Below the pieces are notes generated by a model. The model was not told the DNA's origin and ran no database searches. It saw only the letters and a program-made list of their open reading frames with translations. Source: Natronoarchaeum philippinense (GTDB taxonomy: Archaea > Halobacteriota > Halobacteria > Halobacteriales > Natronoarchaeaceae). From it: a DNA stretch of 64,000 nucleotides. The stretch spans positions 1 to 64,000 of the forward strand of contig NZ_OBEJ01000005.1 of assembly GCF_900215575.1 (NCBI RefSeq), written 5' to 3'. Below, one piece after another: positions 57,279 to 64,000 of this stretch (its first letter is position 1; every line of letters starts with the position of its first letter). The position numbers and the translations under genes were made by a program.

Positions 57279-59861
57279 TCACTGGCAGGCGTCGCAGGTC
57301 GGGTCCTCGACGGCACAGAGTTCGTCGTCGCTCGATGCCGTTGTGGAATCGCCGCCGGACGCCGCGGCCGCATCGCCGTCGGACGGCGGCGCCGAGCCGC
57401 CGTCGGCTCTCGACGACGAATCGGCATCGCCGTCAGTGCTGTCCGACGCCGGGCGCGCCGTCGCGTCGGCATCACTGCCCGTCCCGCCGTCGCGGTGCTG
57501 TGTCTTGCCGTACTCGTCCATGTCCAGCGTCGACTTCTCGATCTGGGAGGCGCCCAGCGTCCGAAGGTAGTACGTCGTCTTCAGACCCAGTCGCCACGCC
57601 GTCCGGTAGATGTCGTCGAGCATCGAGCCGTCGGTCGAGGGGAAAAAGACGTTGTGGGACACCGACTGGTCGATCCACGTCTGGCGGTGGGCGGTGAGCC
57701 GGAGCTGGTGGCGCGGGTCGATCTCGAACGCGCCGCGGTACAGTTCCTTGAGCTCGTCGGGAACGCGGTCGATCTCTTGGATCGAGCCGTCGTGGTACTT
57801 GAGCTGGTCGACCAGCTCGTCGTCCCAGAGGTCGCGGGCCTGCAGGTCCTCGACGAGCTGATCGTTGATCACGGTGAAGTCCCCGCTCATGTTGGACTTG
57901 ACGTAGAGGTTCGAGTACACCGGCTCGATCGACGGCGTCGTCCCGTTGATCGTCGAGATCGTCGCCGTCGGCGCGATCGCCATCGTGTTGGAGTTGCGCA
58001 TCCCGTGGGTCTCGACGTGCTCGCGGACGGCGTCCCAGTCCAGCGTCTCCTCGCGCTCTGTGGGCACTCGCTGGCTCCGCTCGCGTTCGAGCAGGTCGAC
58101 GGTGTCCTGTGGCAGAATGCCCCGGTCCCACTTCGAGCCCTCGTAGGACTCGTAGGTGCCCCGTTCGGCCGCGAGCTTCGAGGAGTTCAGGATGGTGTGA
58201 TACGAGACGAACTCCTGCCAGCGGTTGGCGTACTCGACGGCGTCCTCGCCGCCCATCGGGACGCCGAGTTGCATGAGTGCGTCGTGAAAGCCCATCGTCC
58301 CGAGTCCGACGGGTCGATGACGCATGTTCGACGCTTCGGCCTCGTCGGTCGGGTAGAAACAGAGGTCGACGACGTTGTCGAGCATGCGCGTCGCCGTCTC
58401 GATCGTCTCGGCGAGGCGATCGCGGTCGAGTTCGGCGTCGCCGCGCTCGCCGGGGCTGTCGTCTCCATTCCCCTCCTCGACGTGCGTGGCGAGGTTCACG
58501 CTCCCGAGGTTACAGACCGCGTGCTCGTCGGCGCTCGTGTTGAGCGTGATCTCGGTACAGAGGTTCGACGAGTGGACGACGCCGGCGTGGTCTTGCGGGC
58601 TGCCGATGTTGCAGGGATCCTTGAACGTGATCCACGGGTGGCCCGTCTCGAACAGCCGGGTCAGCATCGTCCGCCACAGCTCGGCGGCGTCGACGCGCTC
58701 GTACTGCCGGAGTTCGCCGTTGTCGGCCTGCTCTTCGTACTTGCGGTAGATATCGGCGAAGTCCTCGCCGTAGGTCTCGTGGAGCTCGGGCACTTCGTCG
58801 GGCGAAAACAGCGTCCACTCCTCGTCGGCCTCGACGCGCTCCATGAACAGGTCGGGCACCCACGCGGCCGTGTTCATGTCGGGCGTCCGCCGGCGCTCGT
58901 CGCCGGTGTTGCGCTTGAGATCGAGGAACGACTCGAAGTCCAGATGCCAGCACTCCAGATAGCCACAGGCCGCGCCGCGGCGCTTGCCCGAGCGGTTGAT
59001 CGCCGCGGTCACGTCGTTGCTGATCCGGAGGAACGGCACCGTCCCGGTCGACTCGACGCCCGTCGATTCGATGAGCGCGCCGTCGGCCCGGAGGTTCGTC
59101 CAGTCGTTGCCCAGCCCGCCGCTCCACTTCGAGAGGACGGCGTGGTGCTTGTACGCCTCGAAGATCCCCTCCAGATCGTCCTCGATGGTCGTCAGGTAAC
59201 ACGAAGATAGCTGCGGATGGGTCGTCCCGCTGTGGAACAGCGTCGGCGAGGACGGCGTGAACTCCAGTTTCGAGAGGACTTCGTAGAACTCCACGGCGCG
59301 GGCCTGCGGGTCGTCTTCCTCCAGCGCCAGTCCCATCGCAACCCGCATCCAGAACACCTGTGGCAGTTCGAGGCGCTCGCCGTCGGCGGTCTTGAGGAAG
59401 TACCGCTGATACAGCGTATCGAGCGCCATGTACTCGAACAACTCGTCTCGGTCCGGTTCCAGCGCCGCGGCGAGTCCCTCGATGTCGAAGCGCTCGGCCA
59501 TCCGCTCGTCGAGCAGGTCGGCCTCGATGCCGCGGTCGATCAGTTCGCCCAGCGAGTCGCGGTAGGCCGAATCGAGGGCGTCCCCGGAAAGGTCCTCACC
59601 GAGAATCTCCTCGCAGTAGCGCGCTCGGAACACCGCGGCGGCGACGCGCTTGTATTCGGGCTCGCGTTCGATCCGGGCGGTCAGCACCTGCAGGACGCCC
59701 TCGTAGATCTCCTCGCGGGGCGCGCCCGCGTAGAGGTTGCGCTCGGCCGTCGAGACGATGTCCTCGACGGTCTCGTCGGGCAGCACGTCCTCGAAGTCGT
59801 CGCTCGCCCGTTCGACGATCGAACGGATCTCGTCGGTCGTAGATGTCGCGTGTTGGCTCAT
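57279..59861 (-). CDS. nrdA: Class I ribonucleotide reductase large subunit
   Basis: 860 residues. Catalytic loop NLCTE (Asn433, Cys435, Glu437) in SSNLCTEITLN; first redox Cys in PQLSSCYLTT; PTATISTINGTTPSIEPVYSNLYVKSN and LGLKTTYYLRTLG follow, with C-terminal CDAC for reduction by thioredoxin-like proteins. Residues 1-95 resemble the ATP-cone helical part without the usual VxKRdG opening, so allosteric activity control may be altered or absent. A low-complexity Asp/Ser/Ala linker (about 800-850) joins the C-terminal tail. No intein. Promoter region carries the shared RNR element. Confidence 0.94.
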   Translation of the reverse strand: MSQHATSTTDEIRSIVERASDDFEDVLPDETVEDIVSTAERNLYAGAPREEIYEGVLQVLTARIEREPEYKRVAAAVFRARYCEEILGEDLSGDALDSAYRDSLGELIDRGIEADLLDERMAERFDIEGLAAALEPDRDELFEYMALDTLYQRYFLKTADGERLELPQVFWMRVAMGLALEEDDPQARAVEFYEVLSKLEFTPSSPTLFHSGTTHPQLSSCYLTTIEDDLEGIFEAYKHHAVLSKWSGGLGNDWTNLRADGALIESTGVESTGTVPFLRISNDVTAAINRSGKRRGAACGYLECWHLDFESFLDLKRNTGDERRRTPDMNTAAWVPDLFMERVEADEEWTLFSPDEVPELHETYGEDFADIYRKYEEQADNGELRQYERVDAAELWRTMLTRLFETGHPWITFKDPCNIGSPQDHAGVVHSSNLCTEITLNTSADEHAVCNLGSVNLATHVEEGNGDDSPGERGDAELDRDRLAETIETATRMLDNVVDLCFYPTDEAEASNMRHRPVGLGTMGFHDALMQLGVPMGGEDAVEYANRWQEFVSYHTILNSSKLAAERGTYESYEGSKWDRGILPQDTVDLLERERSQRVPTEREETLDWDAVREHVETHGMRNSNTMAIAPTATISTINGTTPSIEPVYSNLYVKSNMSGDFTVINDQLVEDLQARDLWDDELVDQLKYHDGSIQEIDRVPDELKELYRGAFEIDPRHQLRLTAHRQTWIDQSVSHNVFFPSTDGSMLDDIYRTAWRLGLKTTYYLRTLGASQIEKSTLDMDEYGKTQHRDGGTGSDADATARPASDSTDGDADSSSRADGGSAPPSDGDAAAASGGDSTTASSDDELCAVEDPTCDACQ

Positions 59862-60204
59862 AGCTGTCGTACGGTCGAATGTGCGACGCTCGGGTGCCGT
59901 CCATCAGATCGACAGCGTCGCCACTATCGACGGGCCGGGCCAGTGCGGTCGCGGTCGTCACGCCGCTTCGTCAGCGACGGTCGTCGCCTCGGCGGCGGCG
60001 TCGCAGTCTGCCGGCCAGCGTCGCCACTGTGGACACTGACTGCATCCCCGAGCGTCGCGTTCGACTCTATCGGTTGTGCTGTCGGGATCGACATAAAGGT
60101 TTCTACTACAATTTCAGTAGATCAACTCAGATTGTATTACGGCGTCGTCGCACTGCTCGTCCTCGCCGAGAAGACACAAGGCGCTCGGCACCATTTCGGT
60201 GGGT
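59862..60204. other. Intergenic region between nrdA and a zinc microprotein
   Basis: 343 bases. From the nrdA side it contains about 220 bases of GC-rich leader, a TTTATGTCG TATA (minus strand, about 60088-60098), the 18-bp shared element (60103-60120), then an A/T-rich segment TCAACTCAGATTGTATTAC (60122-60140), probably another promoter facing either way. The leader from the putative transcription start to ATG is more than 200 nt, long for a haloarchaeon. Confidence 0.45.
60103..60120 (-). promoter_or_regulatory. 18-bp element shared by both RNR operons (nrdA copy)
   Basis: Read in the direction of nrdA: CTACTGAAATTGTAGTAG. 15 of 18 positions equal those of the nrdJ copy. It stands 4-5 nt upstream of the TATA-like CCTTTATG, closer than in nrdJ. 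CTACT/AGTAG ends are inverted repeats, with GAAATTGT in the middle. Confidence 0.6.
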
Positions 60205-60336
60205 ATGGCCGAGGACGGCGCCGCGGGCGGTCGCCCCTGCCCGATCTGTGAGGAGCCGCTGTACAAGCGCCACTGCAAGTACGTCTGCCCGCAACACGGC
60301 GTCATCATGGACTGCGCGGATACGTTCTGGAACTAG
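60205..60336 (+). CDS. 43-residue zinc-finger microprotein
   Basis: 43 residues from ATG at 60205. After MAEDGAAGGRP it carries CPICEEP and, 10 residues on, CKYVCPQHG, then MDCADTFWN; the CPxC-type knuckle pair with four cysteines and a His suits one zinc. This is the pattern of the CPxCG-related micro-proteins of haloarchaea (HVO_2523-like in my recollection), several of which affect biofilm or swarming. Its stop overlaps the convergent TVP38-type gene by four bases. Codon use is typical, so the short gene is probably real. Confidence 0.8.
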   Translation: MAEDGAAGGRPCPICEEPLYKRHCKYVCPQHGVIMDCADTFWN

Positions 60337-60995
60337 ATGTCTGCGCCCCGACCTCGGAAGCGCTCGTAGGCCGGCCCGGCGAGCAACAGCGCGGCCGCGG
60401 CGGTCGTGGCGACTGCCAGCGGCGTTCCGACGCCGCCGAGCCCTCGCGCGGTGATCGTCGACAGCGAACTGCCGACGACGACGGCCGCGACGGTCCACGG
60501 AATCTCGCCCACGAGCACGCCGAGCGCGAACGTCCGAAACCGCATCGCGGATAGCCCCGCCGCACAGCTCACGGCGTCGGCCGGGATCGGCGCCAACCGC
60601 GCCGCGACGACGCCGCGCAGATCGCCGACCGAGCCGAAGTAGCCGCCGCCCATCTCGGCGAGCCGCGCGATCGCCCCCGCGTCGCTTCCCTCGCCCATCC
60701 AGCGCGCGACGAAAAAGGGCGGCGCCGACGTGAGGACTGCCCCGGCGAGCCCAACCGGGACGCCCGCGGCGATGCCGAGACCGTAGCCCACGACGACCGC
60801 CACCAGCGTCGGCGGCCACAGCGCGAGCGGGCGAACGAGATACAGCGCCGCGACGACGGCGACGAACGTCGCTGGGTCCTGCGCTGCGGCGTCGACGGCG
60901 TCGACCGCGGCTGCCGGCGAGGCGGTCAGCGCGACGGCGACGACGACGGCGAGCAGGCCGACGCCCGCCAGCGATCGCCGCGTTCCCGGTTGCAT
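60333..60995 (-). CDS. TVP38/TMEM64 (DedA-superfamily) membrane protein
   Basis: 220 residues from ATG at 60995 (MQPGTRRSLAGVGLLAVVVA). About six hydrophobic segments and the family core: PTLVAVVVGYGLGIAAGVPVGLAGAVLTSAPPFFVARWMG, then VVAARLAPIPADAVSCAAGLSAMRFRTFALGVLVGEIPWTVAAVVVGSS (read in parts). The R-x-x-P-x-P-x-D motif (RLAPIPAD) corresponds to the conserved Arg/Pro region of VTT-domain proteins, which act in lipid handling or membrane homeostasis. The longer frame to 61349 is not coding in character. Confidence 0.85.
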   Translation of the reverse strand: MQPGTRRSLAGVGLLAVVVAVALTASPAAAVDAVDAAAQDPATFVAVVAALYLVRPLALWPPTLVAVVVGYGLGIAAGVPVGLAGAVLTSAPPFFVARWMGEGSDAGAIARLAEMGGGYFGSVGDLRGVVAARLAPIPADAVSCAAGLSAMRFRTFALGVLVGEIPWTVAAVVVGSSLSTITARGLGGVGTPLAVATTAAAALLLAGPAYERFRGRGADI

Positions 60996-61152
60996 CACTC
61001 CCGAGATGTCGGGCGCCCCTTGAACCTCTTTTGGTGGCGCGCAACGGGACGGCAGTCTGCTTCCCCGGCGCTGGCGGACGCCGCTTGCGCCGCGGCGTCG
61101 CCGCGCCGCGCAACGCTTAATCCGCTCGGCCGTGCAGTGACTGCCAGAAGGC

Positions 61153-61509
61153 ATGGACGGCGACCCCGTCGAGGTGGCACTCGAACTGCTCCGCGCGCTC
61201 GAACACGAGGAGCTGAGCGTCGCCGACGCGGTCGACCGCATCGAGACGGTGACGACCCATCCGGCGACGACCCGCGAGATCCTCGACACCGCCGAAAAGC
61301 GCGGCATCATCGAGCGCGAGGACGGCATCATCCGACCGCAGGGGCGCACGTACGTCAGCTTCGAGAGCCAAGTCGTCCAAAAAGAGGGAGAGTTCGAGTG
61401 CCGGCGCTGTGGCGCCGGGCTGTCGACCGGTCACTTCATCCGCTTCGACGCGGGTGATCTCGGTCCCTTCGGCTCCTCGTGCATCCGCAAAGTCACCGGC
61501 CGCGACTGA
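61153..61509 (+). CDS. DUF5830-like protein with two CxxC knuckles
   Basis: 118 residues from ATG at 61153. VEVALELLRALEHEELSVADAVDRIETVTTHPATTREILDTAEKRGIIERE (in parts) is a winged-helix-like N-terminal part; FECRRCGAGLSTGHFIRFDAGDLGPFGSSCIRKVTG has a CxxC and a further Cys in a treble-clef-like finger. The text matches the haloarchaeal DUF5830. Probably a DNA- or RNA-binding regulator, not shown. GCTTAATCC about 28 nt upstream is the likely TATA. It overlaps the convergent DUF7115-like gene by 17 nt. Confidence 0.85.
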   Translation: MDGDPVEVALELLRALEHEELSVADAVDRIETVTTHPATTREILDTAEKRGIIEREDGIIRPQGRTYVSFESQVVQKEGEFECRRCGAGLSTGHFIRFDAGDLGPFGSSCIRKVTGRD

Positions 61510-62671
61510 GTTCTTCGACCAGTTGCTCGATGACGCGGCGCTGCTCGTCGAGGCGCTCGTTTTGCTGCTCGACCACAGCTCGCAGCTCCGCGACTTCGGC
61601 CGCGAGGTCGTCGTGATCGCTCGCTGGCTCGTCCGACTCGGCGGGCTCGAACCCGGCGTCCTCGAAGTCGAACGACGATTCCTCGGACTCCGAACTCTCC
61701 CCGCGTTCCTCGCTGGCGTCCGCTTGCGCCGTCTCGGCTGCCTTCGATTGCTGGCTCGTCGACGCCTCGGTCGCCGCTGCTGACTGCTGGGTGGCGTCCG
61801 CGGACCCCGTGTTCGAGGCCGTTTGCGCGTCCGCTTGGTCGACCGCTTCGTTCCGTGCCGTCGCGCTCGCCCCCCCGACGGCGTCGCGGTCCGTGCTCGA
61901 CGCCGCGGCGTCGGCCGCCTCGTCCGTCAGGTCCTCGTCGTCGGGCGCCGGCGGGTTGGCTTCGAGCGGGTCGACGCCCTCGCCGAAGTCGACGTTCGAG
62001 GTCGCGTCGGCGTCCTCGTCGAGCGTCTCGTCGGGTGCGACGGCCGCCCGCAGCTCGTCCATCGAGTTCACGTCGTAGTAGCCGTACAGCGCTTGGGTCA
62101 ACCGCTCGCGCACTTCGCGGGCGTGTTCCTTGGGCGCCTTGATACGCTGCTGGCGGCCGTCGACTTCCAGCACGATCTGGGTGGCGACGCTGCCCTCCTC
62201 GAAGGTGAGATCGGTCACGTCGTCGTAGTGGAACTCCTCGTAGTCCTCGTCCCAGACGACTTCGCCGATGTGCTTGACCAGTCGCTCGCTGGTGATGACC
62301 AGCGTCAGCTCGCTGAAGCGGTAGGTCTTGACGACCGTTTCGCCGGGGTCGGTGACGCCGCCGGCGTTCATGATCCCCGCCAGCACCGGGTGGAGCGCCC
62401 GCTCGGCGCTGTTCGAGGGCAGGGTGAACTCCTTGGTCCCGTCGAGTGGGTACTCCAGGCTAAAGCGCGTCTTGCGGCGTCCCTCCTTGACGGTCAGTCG
62501 CTCGGCCTCGTGAGGGTACTCCTCGACCGTCTCGTCGCTCAACAGCCCTTCGGCCCGGTAGATCAGCGTTCGCGTCGGCGTGATGTACAGCACGTCCTCG
62601 CCACCGAGTGCCACTTCCGCGGCGACCGTCTCGCCGTCGAGTGTCGATTCGACTACACCGGGTACGCTCAT
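61493..62671 (-). CDS. DUF7115-like protein with PH-like domains and acidic linker
   Basis: 392 residues from ATG at 62671 (MSVPGVVESTLDGETVAAEVALGGEDVLYITPTRTLIY). Two small beta-rich domains (about 1-95 and 105-195: LTLVITSERLVKHIGEVVWDEDYEEF, DLTFEEGSVATQIVLEVDG) look like PH/bacterial-PH folds, followed by a long acidic, Ser/Ala/Gln-rich linker (about 210-345) and a terminal coiled coil ELRAVVEQQNERLDEQRRVIEQLVEEL. The coiled coil suggests oligomers. An ATG eight codons earlier is a weaker start. Function unknown; family recall is DUF7115. Confidence 0.75.
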   Translation of the reverse strand: MSVPGVVESTLDGETVAAEVALGGEDVLYITPTRTLIYRAEGLLSDETVEEYPHEAERLTVKEGRRKTRFSLEYPLDGTKEFTLPSNSAERALHPVLAGIMNAGGVTDPGETVVKTYRFSELTLVITSERLVKHIGEVVWDEDYEEFHYDDVTDLTFEEGSVATQIVLEVDGRQQRIKAPKEHAREVRERLTQALYGYYDVNSMDELRAAVAPDETLDEDADATSNVDFGEGVDPLEANPPAPDDEDLTDEAADAAASSTDRDAVGGASATARNEAVDQADAQTASNTGSADATQQSAAATEASTSQQSKAAETAQADASEERGESSESEESSFDFEDAGFEPAESDEPASDHDDLAAEVAELRAVVEQQNERLDEQRRVIEQLVEELSRGR

Positions 62672-62728
62672 GCACCATTCTTTTTCCCCCATAGCTTAAA
62701 ACCGCGGGCCGTTCGACACGGGTTCGTT

Positions 62729-62776
62729 CGGGCGAGACTCACACGCTCGCCCGCCGGAGATGAGAAGCTTAAAGGT
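62729..62776. promoter_or_regulatory. Hairpin and tRNA-Met promoter
   Basis: CGGGCGAG/CTCGCCCG (62729-62753, 8-bp stem, 9-nt loop) precedes AAGCTTAAAGG (62765-62775), a TATA element 25-35 nt before the tRNA-Met 5' end, the normal distance for an archaeal tRNA promoter. On the other strand TTTTAAGC (about 62693-62700) is the DUF7115-like gene promoter. Confidence 0.6.
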
Positions 62777-62800
62777 AATCACCGGACAACTCCGAGTCGA

Positions 62801-62952
62801 GCCCGGGTGGCTTAGCTGGACATAGCGCCGCACTCATAGGGTTCTGAGCTTCGGTGCGGCTCGCCTTGGAAGCCTCTCATGTCCGTACGAGGACTGCCGA
62901 GCCTCGAACCTGGGACATGCGGAGATCGAGGGTTCGGAGCCCTCCCCGGGCA
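62801..62952 (+). tRNA. tRNA-Met (CAT, elongator) with intron
   Basis: Exons 62801-62838 and 62917-62952 give a 74-nt tRNA (no CCA). Acceptor GCCCGGG/CCCGGGC, anticodon stem CCGCA/TGCGG, loop CTCATAA with CAT, T stem GAGGG/CCCTC, discriminator A. The 78-nt intron (62839-62916) follows position 37. It folds as a perfect bulge-helix-bulge: CTCA pairs with TGGG (one U-G), with 3-nt bulges TAG and ACA and inner helix GGTTC/GAACC. Intron position and size match those known for haloarchaeal elongator tRNA-Met. Confidence 0.95.
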
Positions 62953-63085
62953 CTTTCTCACACACGTCGCGAACCTCGTGTGAGCGACAGCTCCGTGAGA
63001 AAGTGCTCGGAACGCTCCGAACCCGCAGGCTCTCGTGAGTGAGCGATGCGAACGAACGAGAGTACGGGAGAGCTGTGCTCTCCCG
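62951..63085. repeat. Nested inverted repeats after tRNA-Met
   Basis: CACTTTCTCAC/GTGAGAAAGTG (62951-63005, perfect 11-bp stem) encloses CACACG/CGTGTG (62961-62982). Next come CTCTCGT/ACGAGAG (63030-63062) and CGGGAGAGC-TGT-GCTCTCCCG (63065-63085, perfect 9-bp stem). The text between is built from GAGCGA/GTGAG-type words, like intergenic repeats of haloarchaea. Termination of the tRNA or a mobile repeat sequence are both possible. Confidence 0.55.
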
Positions 63086-63174
63086 GAAGTTCGCGAGCCC
63101 TCCCAAGCTCACCTCACCATCGCTCTCTGCCTCGCACCTAGGTATTTCAGTATCACCGCCCAGAGTACGATCCG

Positions 63175-64000
63175 ATGACAGAACAGGACGCGGTCCGGCT
63201 CGGCGTCGTCGGGCTCGGATTTATGGGACAGACGCACGCGACAAACGCCGAGGAGCTCGGCCACGAGGTCGTCGCCGGAACCGACCTCGACCCCGACGCC
63301 CGCGAGGCGTTCGCAGCGACGTACGACGCGGCGACCTACGAGGACGTCGACGAGATGTACGACGCCGAGGCGTTAGACGCCGTCGCCGTCTCGACGCCGA
63401 ACGCCTACCACGAGTCGGCGGCCGTCGGCGCGCTCGAACGCGACATCGACGTGCTCTGCGAGAAGCCGCTGGCCGATACGCTCGACAGCGCCGAGCGGAT
63501 CGCCGCCGCCGCAGACGACTCGGACGGGTTTTGCGCCGTCAACTTCCACAATCGGTTCTCGCCCGCCGCGGAGATGTTCACCGGCTACCAGTCCGAAGGA
63601 CGCTTCGGCAAGATCAGCCACGTTCGGGCGAACTACGTCCGCAGCCGTGGCATCCCCGGCGTCGGCTCGTGGTTCACCGACGAGTCCGTCTCCGGCGGGG
63701 GCGCCGTCGTCGACATCGGCGTCCACGCCATCGACTTCGCGCTGTATCTCATGGGCTATCCCCGCGTCGAGGAGGTGTTCGCGGTCACGCGGAGCCAGTT
63801 CGGCGACCGCGAGGACTACGTCGATCCCGGTGACTGGTACGACGAGACCGAGGACGCCGTCTTCGACGTCGAGGACTCCGCGACGGCGACGATCCGCTGT
63901 GCCGACGACCGGACGATCTCGCTGGAGGTCGCGTGGGCCGCAAACGAGCCCGAGTCACAGGAAGTCGTCGCCCGCGGCACCGACGCCGGTGCGCGGCTCG
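63175..64000 (+). CDS. Gfo/Idh/MocA-family dehydrogenase, 3' end outside window
   Basis: 275 codons from ATG at 63175, open to the window edge. RLGVVGLGFMGQTHATN (8-24) is the NAD(P) Rossmann motif GxGxxG; CEKPLAD (95-101) is the family EKP signature with the catalytic Lys; VDIGVHAIDFALYLMGYP holds the DxGxHxxD substrate/catalytic motif. Length to here covers about three quarters of a typical 350-residue enzyme. Members oxidise sugars or inositols in haloarchaea, for example D-xylose or glucose. Substrate not determinable. TATTTCAG about 30 nt upstream is a candidate promoter. Confidence 0.9.
   Translation, partial: MTEQDAVRLGVVGLGFMGQTHATNAEELGHEVVAGTDLDPDAREAFAATYDAATYEDVDEMYDAEALDAVAVSTPNAYHESAAVGALERDIDVLCEKPLADTLDSAERIAAAADDSDGFCAVNFHNRFSPAAEMFTGYQSEGRFGKISHVRANYVRSRGIPGVGSWFTDESVSGGGAVVDIGVHAIDFALYLMGYPRVEEVFAVTRSQFGDREDYVDPGDWYDETEDAVFDVEDSATATIRCADDRTISLEVAWAANEPESQEVVARGTDAGARL

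Noticed and set aside
52187-59861. Inteins in NrdJ or NrdA, frequent in haloarchaeal RNRs
   Set aside because: Both proteins have contiguous catalytic motifs and normal length; no splicing blocks or homing endonuclease motifs seen.
59596-59961. Frame starting GTG 59961 upstream of nrdA, tested as a leader like that of nrdJ
   Set aside because: It does not end near the nrdA start but runs deep into nrdA in another frame, with an Arg-rich shadow composition.
1-64000. CRISPR array, insertion sequence or integrated element
   Set aside because: No regularly spaced repeats, transposase or integrase motifs, or att-like direct repeats flanking the tRNA genes were found. The only long exact repeat is the 58-nt duplication at 24076.

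Overview
The window is chromosomal DNA of an extreme halophile of the class Halobacteria. The base composition is GC-rich, the predicted proteins are strongly acidic, start regions carry archaeal TATA-type promoters (many leaderless), and many genes match families known only from haloarchaea. Other archaeal marks are ribosomal protein S19e, a PDCD5 homologue, class I LysRS, archaeal UMP kinase, twin-arginine lipoprotein signals, HalOD1, and an elongator tRNA-Met with a perfect bulge-helix-bulge intron. The genus cannot be fixed from the sequence. It looks like core chromosome: I saw no insertion sequence, integrase, CRISPR array or rRNA.

Layout. 1-9.2 kb: cut secreted beta-propeller-like protein, MoaB, Zn-type oxidoreductase, IPP isomerase, small haloarchaeal proteins, glucose-6-phosphate isomerase and a CPBP protease. 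9.2-16 kb: small HTH protein, SufU, PrsW protease, acyl-CoA ligase, TRAM protein, SufS. 16-20.4 kb: membrane sensor, a winged-helix regulator with two small paralogous membrane proteins, and a divergent ABC exporter with a palindrome between the two promoters. 20.4-30 kb: DUF424/TPR pair, ThpR, Tat lipoprotein, radical SAM protein followed by a tandem duplication, ATP-pyrophosphatase/PDCD5/S19e cluster, SDR, ThiL, M50 protease. 30-40 kb: pyrH-lysS, Get3/ArsA-like ATPase, PDZ-containing site-2 protease, phosphate transporter with Usp, flavoprotein. 40-47 kb: PAS histidine kinase, amine-oxidase-type flavoprotein, ThrB, lycopene-cyclase-domain protein, HalOD1, microprotein, lipoprotein, tRNA-Val. 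47-51.4 kb: trpDFEG operon with 4-nt overlaps. 52-60 kb: two complete ribonucleotide reductase systems, class II NrdJ on + and class I NrdAB on -, converging around a ribbon-helix-helix-like gene. 60-64 kb: zinc microprotein, TVP38-type membrane protein, DUF5830- and DUF7115-like proteins, intron-containing tRNA-Met, and a cut Gfo/Idh/MocA dehydrogenase.

Most notable. The class II and class I RNR genes share an 18-bp element (15/18 identical, same orientation) upstream of candidate TATA boxes. nrdJ is preceded by a 21-codon ORF overlapping it by ATGA. The class I small subunit has Phe at the radical-tyrosine position and Glu for the first metal ligand, as in class Ic enzymes. The trp promoter carries two TGTAC boxes one helical turn apart, like the TRP boxes known from TrpY in methanogens. 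TrpF and TrpG each carry an in-frame insertion of atypical composition. Protein functions rest on motif and family recognition by eye; no database search was run.
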